A stretch of DNA of 64,000 bases from an uncultured Verrucomicrobiota bacterium (GCA_903960515.1 CAJCBL010000302.1:1-64000); one strand, 5' to 3'. Counted from the stretch's first letter, positions 50,206 to 60,383 are shown. Notes: generated by a model not told the origin, from the sequence alone. Program-made: numbers and translations.

Positions 50206-53200
50206 ATGCCCCGGAAAAAGATCGCTGCCGCCGCGCCCAAGCGCCCACCGCTCCCCGCCTCCCCGGCGCCCGCCTCGCCCGCCCAGGATCCGACTTGCCC
50301 CGAAGCCGCCTGCGTGTCGCCCGATGCCCCTTCCCTTTGCGCGGCCGCCCCTTCGCCCCCTTCCGCTTTCCCCGCTCTCGACCCCGACTCTTTTCCTCCC
50401 CCGACCGGCTTCCCCATCGTGGGTATCGGCGCCTCCGCTGGAGGGTTGGCGGCCTTCGAGGCCTTCTTCTCCGGCATGCCGGCGGTCACCGATACTGACA
50501 TGGCCTTCGTGCTGGTGCAGCACCTGGCTCCGGACCACAAAAGCATCCTCGCCGAGCTCATCCGCCGCTACACCCGCATGCAGGTCTTCGAGGTCGAGGA
50601 CGGCATGGTGGTGAAACCCAACTGCGCCTACATCATCCCGCCGGGCCACGACATGGCCTTCCTCAACGGCGCCCTGCAGTTGCTGGATCCTTCCGAGCCT
50701 CGAGGCCAGCGCCTGCCCATCGACTTCTTCTTCCGCTCCCTCGCGCAGGACCAGCATGAGCGCGCCATCGGTATCATACTTTCCGGCACCGGCAGCGACG
50801 GCACCCTGGGCGTGCGCGCCATCAAGGGCGAGGGCGGCATGGTCATGGCCCAGAACCCCGTCACCACCGAGTTCGGCGGCATGCCCCGCAGCGCCATCGC
50901 CACCGGCATGGTCGACTTCCAACTGCCTCCGGCCGAGATGCCCGCCCAGCTCGTAGCCTACGCCATCCACGCCTTCGGCAAGCCGCCCAAGCCGGGCACT
51001 GTGCAACCACCCAAGAGCGAGAACGCCCTCAAGAAGGTCTTCATCCTCCTGCGCGACCATACCGGCCACGATTTCTCCCAATACAAGCCCAGCACCATCC
51101 ACCGCCGTATCGATCGGCGCATGGCCGTGCACCAGATCGAGTCGCTGGAGAGCTATGTGCGCTACCTCCAGCAGACTCCCGCCGAGGTGGAGGCGCTCTT
51201 CCGCGACCTGTTGATCGGCGTCACCAACTTCTTCCGCGACCCGGCTGTCTACACGGTGCTGGTGGAGCGGGCGATCCCAAGGCTCTTCGATGGCCGGCCC
51301 ACCGGCGCTCCGGTGCGCGTGTGGTCGGCGGGCTGTTCCACCGGCGAGGAGGCCTACTCCCTCGCCATCCTGCTGGTGGAGCACATGGAGCTGCTCAAAC
51401 GCAACTACGCCGTGCAGGTGTTCGCCACCGACATCGACAGCGCAGCCATCGCCTCTGCCCGCACCGGACTCTACCCGGCCAGCATCGCAGCCGACATCTC
51501 CCCCGAGCGCCTGGCTCGCTTCTTCACCCCCGAGGCCGACGGCAGCGCCTACCGCATCCACAAAAGCATCCGCGATCTGTTGATCTTCTCCGAGCAGGAT
51601 GTGATCAAGGACCCGCCCTTCTCCAGGCTCGACCTGATCAGTTGCCGCAACCTGCTCATCTACATGGGCGCGGATCTGCAGAAGAAACTCATTCCGCTCT
51701 TCCACTACGCCCTGAGGCCCGGCGGCATGCTCCTCCTGGGCACCTCCGAGGGCGTGAGCGAGTTTGGCGAACTCTTCACCGTGCTCGACCGCAAGGCCAA
51801 GCTGTACTCCCGCCAGGACGATTTCCATGGTCGCCAGCGCGCGGCCCTGGGGCGCTTCCTGCCGCTGATGGCCGAGGGCGAGGTAACGCTGCCGCGCGGC
51901 AGCACCAAACCGGCAGGCCCCGGCGGCAAGTCGCTGCGCGAGCTCACTGAGCAAGCGTTGCTGGCACACGTCGTGGCCACCGGCGCGCTGGTCAATGCCC
52001 ACGGCGACATCCTTTACCTCTACGGCCGTACCGGGATGTTCCTGGAGCCGGCCCCGGGCGAGGCAGGCATCAACAACATCCTCAAGATGGCCCGCCAAGG
52101 ACTGCGCCGTGAACTCGCCACTCTCCTGCGCGAAGCGGCCACCAGCAAGGACACTGTGCACTGTCCGGGCGTGAGCGTGAAGACCAACGGCCACTTTACC
52201 CTCGTCAACCTCACGGTGCGGCCGTTGGCCAGCGGCTTGGCCGCTCAAGTCGCTGCCAGCACCGAGCCGGGCCGCAGGGCCGCCCCGGGCGAATCGCCGC
52301 TCTATCTGGTGATCATGGAGGAGATACCCGCCTCGGCCGGGGCCGCAGCGGGCCAAGGCGAAGCCCTACCGGGCCCGAAGGGCGCTCGCACTTTGCCCGG
52401 CCCCGATTCCGATGCCGGCGTGGCCGCGCTCAAGCAGGAGCTGCACGCCAAGGAGGAATACCTCCAGAGCCTCAACGAGGAGCTGGAGAGCTCCTCCGAA
52501 GAGCTCAAATCCTCCAACGAGGAGATGCAGTCCGTAAACGAGGAGCTCCAGTCCACCAACGAGGAACTGGAGACATCCAAGGAGGAGCTGCAGTCGGTTA
52601 ACGAGGAACTGGCCACAGTAAACACCGAGCTGCAGACTAAGGTGGCCGACCTCACGCGTGCCAACAACGACATGAACAACCTGCTCGCCGGCACCGGCAT
52701 CGGCACCGTGTTTGTGGACCACCAGTTGAGCATCCTGCGCTTCACCCCTGCCGCCAGCCAGATCATCAATCTGATCTTGAGCGACGTGGGCCGCCCCGTG
52801 TCCCATCTGGTCTCCAATCTGGTGGGCTACGACCGCCTGGTTCTCGACGTGCAATCGGTGCTCGACACCCTGGTAGCCAAGGAGGTGACCGTGCAGACTC
52901 GGGATGGCCGCTGGTACACGATGCGTATCCTGCCCTACCGCACTCTGGATAACATGATCGAGGGTGCGGTGATCACCTTCGTGGATATCACCGAGATGCA
53001 TCAATCGCAGGAGGCTCTGCGCAAGGCCAACGAGGGGCTGCGCCTGGCGGTGGTAGTGCGCGATGCCAGCGATGCCATCACCGTGCAGGACCTGGAGGGG
53101 CGCACCATCGCCTGGAATCCGGGCGCGGCACGCCTCTACGGCTGGAGCGAGCCTGAGGCCCTCGTGCTCAACGTGAGCGACCGCATCCCGGAGGCGCTGA

Positions 53201-53397
53201 GGGAAGGGGCGCTCGCCAAGCTGCGCCACCTCGCCCGGGCGGAGGTACTGGAGCCGTATCGCACCCAACGCCTCACCAAGGCGGGTGCCGTGGTGGAGGT
53301 ATCGATCACCTCCACCGCGCTGGTCAACGAAGCCGGCCAGTGCTACGCGATCGCGACTACGGAAAGGGTTCTAGAAACAAGGAGGGTGCATCCATGA
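50206..53397 (+). CDS. CheB-CheR-PAS fusion protein
   Basis: IVGIGASAGGLAAFEAFF (CheB), VWSAGCSTGEEAYSLAI and FSRLDLISCRNLLIYMG (CheR), coiled coil ELESSSEELKSSNEEMQSVNEELQSTNEELETSKEELQSVNEEL, PAS. Confidence 0.95.
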   Translation: MPRKKIAAAAPKRPPLPASPAPASPAQDPTCPEAACVSPDAPSLCAAAPSPPSAFPALDPDSFPPPTGFPIVGIGASAGGLAAFEAFFSGMPAVTDTDMAFVLVQHLAPDHKSILAELIRRYTRMQVFEVEDGMVVKPNCAYIIPPGHDMAFLNGALQLLDPSEPRGQRLPIDFFFRSLAQDQHERAIGIILSGTGSDGTLGVRAIKGEGGMVMAQNPVTTEFGGMPRSAIATGMVDFQLPPAEMPAQLVAYAIHAFGKPPKPGTVQPPKSENALKKVFILLRDHTGHDFSQYKPSTIHRRIDRRMAVHQIESLESYVRYLQQTPAEVEALFRDLLIGVTNFFRDPAVYTVLVERAIPRLFDGRPTGAPVRVWSAGCSTGEEAYSLAILLVEHMELLKRNYAVQVFATDIDSAAIASARTGLYPASIAADISPERLARFFTPEADGSAYRIHKSIRDLLIFSEQDVIKDPPFSRLDLISCRNLLIYMGADLQKKLIPLFHYALRPGGMLLLGTSEGVSEFGELFTVLDRKAKLYSRQDDFHGRQRAALGRFLPLMAEGEVTLPRGSTKPAGPGGKSLRELTEQALLAHVVATGALVNAHGDILYLYGRTGMFLEPAPGEAGINNILKMARQGLRRELATLLREAATSKDTVHCPGVSVKTNGHFTLVNLTVRPLASGLAAQVAASTEPGRRAAPGESPLYLVIMEEIPASAGAAAGQGEALPGPKGARTLPGPDSDAGVAALKQELHAKEEYLQSLNEELESSSEELKSSNEEMQSVNEELQSTNEELETSKEELQSVNEELATVNTELQTKVADLTRANNDMNNLLAGTGIGTVFVDHQLSILRFTPAASQIINLILSDVGRPVSHLVSNLVGYDRLVLDVQSVLDTLVAKEVTVQTRDGRWYTMRILPYRTLDNMIEGAVITFVDITEMHQSQEALRKANEGLRLAVVVRDASDAITVQDLEGRTIAWNPGAARLYGWSEPEALVLNVSDRIPEALREGALAKLRHLARAEVLEPYRTQRLTKAGAVVEVSITSTALVNEAGQCYAIATTERVLETRRVHP

Positions 53398-55358
53398 AAC
53401 CAGAAACCGGGCACGAGTCGGACAGGTCCGACCAGTCAGCCCTGTCGGACCCGTCCGACTCGTCCCACGCCCGCACCGCGGAACTGCGCCGGCGGGCAGA
53501 GGCCCTCGCCGGTGAACTTGCGGCTGCAGCTACCGCTGCCCCCCTCTCTCCGGAGGCCATGCAACGGGTGCTCCACGAACTGCGCGTCCACCAGATCGAG
53601 TTGGAAATGCAAAACGAGGAACTGCGCCGAACGCAGGAGGCGCTGGATGCATCCCGGGAGCGCTATTTCGACCTCTACGACTTGGCTCCCGTGGGCTACC
53701 TCACCGTGGGCGAGAAAGGGGTGATCCTGGAGGCCAACCTTGCAGCCGCCACCCTGCTGGGGGTGCCCCGTGGCGCGCTGGTCAACAGGGGGATGTTCTC
53801 CCAGTTCATCGCCACGGAGGACTTGGATAGCTACTACCTGCATCGCAACCGCCTGTTTGCCACCGGCCAGCCCCAGTCGTGGGAGGCACGTATGGTGGAT
53901 ATAACAGGCACGATTTTTTGGGCCCATCTGGCTGCGACCGCCGCCACCGATTCCACGAAGGGGATCCCTCAGGCGAAGCCTGAGCTAGAACAACAGCCCG
54001 AGCAGGGCGCGCCGGGTAGGCGGCGAGTGTGCCGGGTGGTGATTAGCGACATCACCGAACGCAAGCTGGTGGAGGCGGAGAAGGAGCGGCTGGAGTCCGA
54101 GAAACGCCAGTTGCGCAAGGCCGAAAGCCTCACCTGCATGGCCGGTGCGATCGCCCACAACTTCAACAATCTCCTACAGGGCGTGATGATGGGGCTGGAA
54201 CTGGCCAAGGGCGATGTGCTCAGGCTGGAAAGCCCCGACGAAAGCCTAGACTTGGCCATGCAGTCGGCACGCAAGGCCGCCCGAGTCAGCGGCATGATGC
54301 TCACCTACCTCGGGCAGACCACAGGCAAGCGAGAGAGGCTGGATCTGGCCGAAGTATGCCGGCAGAGCCTGCCTTTATTGAGAGCAGAATTACCGACGGC
54401 CTTCGATCCTACAGGAGAGCCCGGAGCAGGGCGGGCGGCGGTGCTGTTGGCGGCCGAGCTGCCCAGCCCCGGACCGGCGGTAGTGGCCGATTCCGGGCAG
54501 ATCCAGCAGATCCTTTCCAGCCTGCTGGAGAACGCCTGGGAATCCATGGGAGCGGCAGGGGGCAGCGTGCGACTGAGCGTAAAGTCGGTAGAGGCGGCGG
54601 CGCTGCCGGTGACCAACCGTTTCCCCCTCGACTACCGGCCAAAGAGCGGCGCCTATGCGTGTATCGAGGTGGCGGACATAGGGTGCGGGATCTCGCGCCA
54701 GGACATGGAGAAGCTCTTCGATCCGTTCTTCACGCGAAAGTTTACCGGCCGCGGGCTGGGGTTGTCGGTGGTGCTGGGGATTGTGCGCGCCCATGGGGGG
54801 GCCATCGCTGTGGAGAGCGAACTGGGCCGAGGCAGCGTTTTCAGGGTGTATTTGCCGGTGGCGGGTAAAGCCGTAGGCCGGGTGGCGGTGGCCGGAGGCC
54901 TCGCACCGGTCGAGGGCTCGGGGCATGTGTCGGAGGCGGCAGCGGCTGCCGCGCTGGAGCACCGCGGCACTGTATTGGTGGTGGAGGACGATTCAGTGGA
55001 ACGCAAAGCGACGGCGCTGGTGCTCAAGCGGGCCGGGTTTGGCGTGCTGGTGGCGGAGGACGGGGTGGCTGGCGTGGAGGTATTCCGGCAGTACGCCGAG
55101 CAGATCCGCTGTGTGCTGTGCGATGTGGCCCTGCCCCGGCTGGGCGGCTGGGAGACGATGGAGGCAGTGCGCAAGCTCTCCCCCGAAGTCCCGGTGATAT
55201 TGACCAGTGGTTACAGCGAAGCGCAGACGCGGGAGCTGGCGAAGGTAAGCGCCGAGCCGCCGGAGGCCTTTCTGCGCAAGCCCTATGGGGCGGCGGTGCT
55301 GGTGGAGGTGGTCGGGCAAGCTCTGGCCCGGCAGCAGGAGCAGAAGAAGGCTTGGTGA
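53394..55358 (+). CDS. PAS hybrid histidine kinase with REC domain
   Basis: Overlaps preceding stop by 4 bp; IAHNFNNLLQGVM H-box, G-box ITRQ..GRGLGLSVVLGIV, C-terminal REC; start trimmed to MKPETGHESDRSD. Confidence 0.9.
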   Translation: MKPETGHESDRSDQSALSDPSDSSHARTAELRRRAEALAGELAAAATAAPLSPEAMQRVLHELRVHQIELEMQNEELRRTQEALDASRERYFDLYDLAPVGYLTVGEKGVILEANLAAATLLGVPRGALVNRGMFSQFIATEDLDSYYLHRNRLFATGQPQSWEARMVDITGTIFWAHLAATAATDSTKGIPQAKPELEQQPEQGAPGRRRVCRVVISDITERKLVEAEKERLESEKRQLRKAESLTCMAGAIAHNFNNLLQGVMMGLELAKGDVLRLESPDESLDLAMQSARKAARVSGMMLTYLGQTTGKRERLDLAEVCRQSLPLLRAELPTAFDPTGEPGAGRAAVLLAAELPSPGPAVVADSGQIQQILSSLLENAWESMGAAGGSVRLSVKSVEAAALPVTNRFPLDYRPKSGAYACIEVADIGCGISRQDMEKLFDPFFTRKFTGRGLGLSVVLGIVRAHGGAIAVESELGRGSVFRVYLPVAGKAVGRVAVAGGLAPVEGSGHVSEAAAAAALEHRGTVLVVEDDSVERKATALVLKRAGFGVLVAEDGVAGVEVFRQYAEQIRCVLCDVALPRLGGWETMEAVRKLSPEVPVILTSGYSEAQTRELAKVSAEPPEAFLRKPYGAAVLVEVVGQALARQQEQKKAW

Positions 55359-55474
55359 CGAAGCCGGAGAGCCGGGACCGGTATGGGCGAAAGCCGAAGG
55401 CTGAGCGCAGACCGAGGAATGGGAAAGTGGAGCTCGTCCGCGCAGCTTCCCCTCCCCCGCAGCTCCGGCAGCCC

Positions 55475-56650
55475 CGGCAGCAATTCGCCGCCCCCCCCTC
55501 CCCTCGGGGCAACACCTTCCGCAAGAGACGAAAATCCCCCGGGAAATCGGATCGAGCGCAACCGTTTGGGTTCACGACCGTGAGGGCAAACGGTTTTGGA
55601 AGTGCCCACTCTTTTCATACATGCCCCGCACCCAGGCTTCCCCCGGCTCCGGATAGCCTCCGGATGCTATGGTCCGCGGCCGCGGATGATAGCATCCCGG
55701 AGCATTCCCACCTTCCACCCGCACCACATCCCTGCCCCGGCAGCAATTCGCCGTTCCCCCACTCGGGGCCACACGTCGCTCAAGAGACGAAATCCCAGAA
55801 AGCGGATCGCGCGCAACCGTTCGGGCTCACGACCGTGAGGGCAAACGGTTTTGGTAGTGCCGAAGGGTGGGCATTCCGAGTGGGGAGAAATCCCCCAGAA
55901 ACGGATCGTGTCAGCACATCGCCCCCCGCGCACATTTCCAGGGGCGCACACACGGCACTGAATTACCTCCGGATGCTATCGTCCGCGGCCGCGAACGATA
56001 GCATCCGGAAGCAATTCCCGATCAGCACCGCCCCTGTGAGCGGCCAGTACCGCAAGTCGTCCCCTAATCACCACTTCCATTCGCCGTTTCCACTTCGTCC
56101 CCGGCAACACGTCGGGCGCGAAGAATTTCCCCAGAAAACGAGTCGCCCCCCAACCGTTTGGGTTCACGACCGTGAGGGTAAACGGTTTTGGTAGTGTAGG
56201 GTCGGTGGCGTTCCGCGAGGAGAAATCCCCGTCACAGCGGGTCGTTCGCGCAACCGTTTGGGCTCACGACCGTGAGCGCAAACGGTCTAGGATGCACCCA
56301 CTATTTCCGTACACTCCCCGCACCCAGGCTTCCCCCGTCTCCGGATAACCTCCGGATGCTATGGTCCGCGGCCGCGGATGATAGCATCCCGGAGCATTCC
56401 CGCCCTCCACCCGCACCGCATCCCTGCCCCGGCAGCAATTCGCCGTTCCCCCACTCGGGGCCACTCCTCGCTCAAGTGCCGAAAATCCCCAGAAAGCGGA
56501 TCGCGCGCAACCGTTTGGGCTCACGACCGTGAGGTTAAACGGTTTTGTTAGTGTAGCGTCGGTTGCGTTCCGCGAGGAGAAATCCCCGTCACAGCGGGTC
56601 ATTCGCGCAACCGTTTGGGTTCACGGCCGTGAGGGCAAACGGTTTTTGTA
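55475..56650. repeat. Palindromic repeat array: 6 copies of AACCGTTTGGGYTCACGACCGTGAGGGCAAACGGTTTT and 3 copies of CCTCCGGATGCTATSGTCCGCGGCCGCGRAYGATAGCATCCSGGAG
   Basis: First family at 55560-55597, 55815-55853, 56152-56189, 56252-56288, 56509-56546, 56609-56647; second at 55657-55702, 55966-56010, 56349-56395. Confidence 0.9.
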
Positions 56651-56691
56651 GTGCCGGCCCCGGGGCGTGGTAAGCTCCCGATTTCGGGAAA

Positions 56692-57390
56692 TCAGGCGCT
56701 CTTGCGGAGCTCTTCCACAGCGCGTTTCTCCACCGCTCTCCACTGTCTCCATTCCGCCGCTGGCACACCCGCCTCGTGCAGTTTCACTCGGGCGCGACTC
56801 AGCGCTGCGGCGAGATACTGGCGGTAGTCGTAGTCGCTGCCGTGGGCGCTGCGCTCCATTGCGGCCAGATCAAAATAGGGAGCCGCCACGGGAGGAGCCA
56901 CCGCGATGGCAGCCTTGGGCGTAACTGCTGGCGCGCTGAAGATACGCGGCGGCACTGCCGGAACTGAAGGAGTGGCAGGGGCAACCGCCGAAACTGGGGC
57001 AACCGCCGCAATGGGTGCAACAGGCGATACCGATCGAGCCGGAGTCGCCGGCTTAGCGGGCACCGCAAGTGCAACCGGCGCTACCCGAAGAACTGGTCCC
57101 ACTGACGGCCCAGAAGGTGCCAGTGTCGCCACGGGCAGGGCCGCGCCCTCATTTGTGCCCGCAAGCCATTGGGGGGCCACGCCCAGCGCCTTCGCCAGCG
57201 CCTCCACTTCGCTCCATTCGGCGTCGGCATAGCCCGCCTCCAGCCGGGAGATACGGCTGGCCTTGCAGTCCGCCAACCCACTTGTCCGCGCCTTCTCGGC
57301 CAAACCAGTCTGCGATAGTGCCGGCTGAAAGCCTCGGCGCGCCTGGGCCAAGCGTTCAGCGATTCTGAATTTCTTCGTGGGGTATGCCAT
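56692..57390 (-). CDS. XRE-like helix-turn-helix regulator with long Ala/Pro/Val linker
   Basis: N-terminal HTH LSQTGLAEKARTSGLADCKASRISRLEAGYADAEWSEVEALAKALGVAPQWL; low-complexity linker. Confidence 0.75.
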   Translation of the reverse strand: MAYPTKKFRIAERLAQARRGFQPALSQTGLAEKARTSGLADCKASRISRLEAGYADAEWSEVEALAKALGVAPQWLAGTNEGAALPVATLAPSGPSVGPVLRVAPVALAVPAKPATPARSVSPVAPIAAVAPVSAVAPATPSVPAVPPRIFSAPAVTPKAAIAVAPPVAAPYFDLAAMERSAHGSDYDYRQYLAAALSRARVKLHEAGVPAAEWRQWRAVEKRAVEELRKSA

Positions 57391-57787
57391 GCCAGGAGCT
57401 GAAAACAGACTGTGTTCGGAGGAGTTGATCTGCGCTCCTCAGATCTAGAAGGCGGAATATCCCCGGGTGGCGAGGGTGTTTTCGCATTTTGGCGATTCAC
57501 CTGGCGATTTGGCCGAATTGCGGCCTCCGAAGTGGCGCAACAGTGGGGCCTCAATGCCCTGCGCGATGCGCACACCAGGCTGCCCGCCCCTCCCCCTCGG
57601 GGTATTCACCCCAGCCGACTTCTCGTACCCAACCCCAGTAGACAGGATTTGATCCCCCGATCACCCGCTTGCACTCAAGCGCCGCCTCCTCCCGCCCGAA
57701 GGGTCGCTGCGCGCCCGCCGGTCCCCCCCGGTTCAAACCCGCGCAATTCCGCCCCTTCCCTAGCCAACCGCGTCGCCCCGACCCGCC

Positions 57788-58984
57788 GTGTCCCACGATT
57801 TCGCCGCCCTCGCAGCCAACCCTCTCTTCGTCGATCCCCAACTCGACGATACCAAGGTCCGCTCCGCCATGCCCCGCCTGCTCGCCGACTGTCAGGCCGC
57901 CGGCGTGAGCGACCTCCACCTCAGCGCCCAGGCGCGACCCTTCGTGCGCCGTCATGGCCTGATCCACTACCTTACGGAGACTCCGCTGCCCTCCGATGTC
58001 GCCGAGGCCGCCAACCTCACCCTGCTCGACGAGAAGCAGTTCGGCGCGCTCCAGAAGACCTCGGACCTCGAACTCGCCCTCGCGTTGGGCCCCGACCAGC
58101 GCTTCCGCGCCTGCATCACCCTGCACAAATGGGGCGTATCCGGCGCCTACCGCATCGTGCCCCCCCGCGCCCTGCCCATGGCCGAACTCGGCTATCCCGA
58201 CATCGCCGTGCTCCAGCGCCTGCTCGCCTACCACAACGGCCTCATTCTCATCACCGGGCCGGTCAACTCCGGCAAGACCGCCACCCTCACCGCCATGGTC
58301 GAGGAGGTGAACCGCTCCCGCAACGACCACATCATCACCGTAGAGGACCCGATCGAATACGTGGTAGCCTCAAAGAGCTGCAACGTCACCCAACGGCAGG
58401 TGGGCGACCACACCAAGACCTTTGCCACCGCCCTGCGCGCCGCGCTGCGCCAGGACCCCGATGTGATGGCCATCGGCGAGCTCCGCGATCTGGAGACAAT
58501 CAACATCGCCATCACCGCCGCCGAAACCGGACACCTCGTGCTGGGCACCATGCACACGGCCGACGTCACCTCCACGCTCAGCCGCCTGCTCGACGTCTTC
58601 CCTCCCTCACAACAGGCGCAGATCCGCGCGATGGTCTCGGAGTCGCTGCGGGGCATCGTCTGCCAGCGCCTCCTGCCCGCCATCGACGGCGGTACGGCCC
58701 TGGCCTGCGAGATCCTCGTGGGCAACCTGGCCGTTGGAAATCTCATCCGGGAGAACAAGCTGCAGAACCTCGCCAGCGTGCTCGAAACCGGGATGCGCGA
58801 CGGGATGCTCTCGATGGACTCCTCCGTGCTGGAGCTTTTCAAGGCCGGCCGCATCTCCGAGGAGGTCGCGCTGGCCAATATCGGCAACCGCGCCCTGCGC
58901 ACCCTGCTGCAAAACACCACTCACCCGCCCACCGAAGCCGCCGTCACCGCGCAAACCGCCCGCAAGCGTTTCGGGCTCTTCTAA
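57788..58984 (+). CDS. PilT/PilU-type twitching motility ATPase (GTG start)
   Basis: GPVNSGKTATLTAMV Walker A, IITVEDPIEYV, ALRQDPDVMAIGELRDLETI, GHLVLGTMHTADVTSTLSRL. Confidence 0.9.
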   Translation: MSHDFAALAANPLFVDPQLDDTKVRSAMPRLLADCQAAGVSDLHLSAQARPFVRRHGLIHYLTETPLPSDVAEAANLTLLDEKQFGALQKTSDLELALALGPDQRFRACITLHKWGVSGAYRIVPPRALPMAELGYPDIAVLQRLLAYHNGLILITGPVNSGKTATLTAMVEEVNRSRNDHIITVEDPIEYVVASKSCNVTQRQVGDHTKTFATALRAALRQDPDVMAIGELRDLETINIAITAAETGHLVLGTMHTADVTSTLSRLLDVFPPSQQAQIRAMVSESLRGIVCQRLLPAIDGGTALACEILVGNLAVGNLIRENKLQNLASVLETGMRDGMLSMDSSVLELFKAGRISEEVALANIGNRALRTLLQNTTHPPTEAAVTAQTARKRFGLF

Positions 58985-59082
58985 ACCGTAACCAATCTAT
59001 GGCAGCAGCGTGCTTGCACGCGATGCCCGGCGTCGGCCCAGTGCCAGCACGCGCCCAGCCCCCGAGTCGCTCGCCCCTAGCC

Positions 59083-59170
59083 CCGCCTTCCGGTCTCCGC
59101 ATTCCGAATTCCGCCTTCCGCACTCCGGTCTCCGCCCTTCCGCACTCCGCCTTCCGAATTCCGCATTTCC
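59083..59170. repeat. Degenerate short repeat of TCCGCCTTCCGC/ATTCCGAATTCCGC type directly before a start codon
   Basis: ccttccggtctccgcattccgaattccgccttccgcactccggtctccgcccttccgcactccgccttccgaattccgc. Confidence 0.65.
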
Positions 59171-59173
59171 CCG

Positions 59174-60265
59174 ATGCCCGCCCTCGACAAACTCCTCGCC
59201 GAACTGCTCCGCCTTGGCGGCTCCGACCTCCATCTCACCGTGGGCCTGCCTCCCCGCGGCCGAGTGTCGGGCGACCTGCAACCACTCGCTCCCGACGTGC
59301 TCACTGCCGAAACCCTTGAGCCCCTCCTTCAGGAGATCTGCCCCGAGCCCCGCTGGGCGCACTTCCGGGAACACTGCGACCTCGACTTCGCCTACGAGGT
59401 CCCCGGCCTTGCCCGCTTCCGCTGCAACTACCTTCACAACCATTGGGGCATGGCCGCCGTGCTGCGGCAGATCCCCTCCCGTATCCTGTCCTTCGAGCAA
59501 CTCGCGCTCCCGGAGGCCTTGAAGAAGCTCTGCAACCTGCGCTCGGGTCTTGTCCTGGTCACCGGCCCCACCGGCTCCGGCAAGAGCACCACCCTGGCGG
59601 CGATGATCGACCACATCAACGCCACCCAGACCCGCCACATCATCACCCTCGAGGACCCCGTGGAGTTCGTCCACCCCTGCCGGCGCTCCGTGATCGTGCA
59701 CCGCGAGGTGGGCGACCACACCCAGTCCTTCGCCGCCGGGCTGCGCAGCGCGATGCGCTCCGACCCCGACCTCATCCTGCTCGGCGAGATGCGCGAACTG
59801 GAGACCATCAAGCTCGCCCTCAACGCCGCCTCCATGGGCATCCTCGTTTTCGGTACCCTCCACACCAACTCAGCCCCGAAGACAGTCGACCGCATCATCA
59901 ACGCCTTCCCCTCCGAGGAACAAAACCAGGTGCGTGTGCTCCTGGCCGGTTGCCTGGCCGGCATCGTCTCCCAACTCCTCTGCAAGAAGCAGGGCGGCGG
60001 CCGGGTGGCCGTGCACGAAATCCTGCTCCAACACGAAGCCCTGCCCAACGTCATCCGCAGCGGTCGCATCTCCGACATCCGCTCGATCATCGAATCGGGC
60101 GCCGCCGATGGTATGTGCGGAATGGACAGCATGCTCATGCACCACTTGGACGCCGGCACGATCAACGCCCACGAGGCCTACATGAAGGCTCTCGACAAGA
60201 AACTTTTCGACTCCCGCCTGGCAGCCCCCCCAACGCCCGTCCTCGCCGAAGCAGCCGCCTCATAG
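59174..60265 (+). CDS. pilT: PilT-type twitching motility ATPase
   Basis: GPTGSGKSTTLAAMIDHIN, HIITLEDPVEFV, AMRSDPDLILLGEMRELETI, LHTNSAPKTVDRIINAFP. Confidence 0.92.
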   Translation: MPALDKLLAELLRLGGSDLHLTVGLPPRGRVSGDLQPLAPDVLTAETLEPLLQEICPEPRWAHFREHCDLDFAYEVPGLARFRCNYLHNHWGMAAVLRQIPSRILSFEQLALPEALKKLCNLRSGLVLVTGPTGSGKSTTLAAMIDHINATQTRHIITLEDPVEFVHPCRRSVIVHREVGDHTQSFAAGLRSAMRSDPDLILLGEMRELETIKLALNAASMGILVFGTLHTNSAPKTVDRIINAFPSEEQNQVRVLLAGCLAGIVSQLLCKKQGGGRVAVHEILLQHEALPNVIRSGRISDIRSIIESGAADGMCGMDSMLMHHLDAGTINAHEAYMKALDKKLFDSRLAAPPTPVLAEAAAS

Positions 60266-60383
60266 GCGGCCGGCGGGGACGGGCCCTTCGATGCCCCTCC
60301 GCTGGGGGCGTTCGCTGGGCTGTAACCATCCACTTGCCACGGCTCTACTCGCTTGCGTTGGAAAGTGGCTTCGGTGTCCGGTC

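Noticed and set aside
50086-52356. 756-aa minus-strand ORF
   Set aside because: Antisense of the CheB-CheR fusion; composition artefact.
55118-56602. ORFs of 60-358 aa across the palindrome array (e.g. 55118-56194)
   Set aside because: They run through the repeats and carry no domain; low-complexity Pro/Ser/Arg products.
55475-56650. CRISPR array
   Set aside because: Repeats are irregularly spaced, nested palindromes in longer duplicated units; no cas genes.
55475-56650. Integron attC array
   Set aside because: No conserved GTTRRRY/RYYYAAC core found, no cassette ORFs between repeats and no integrase in the window.
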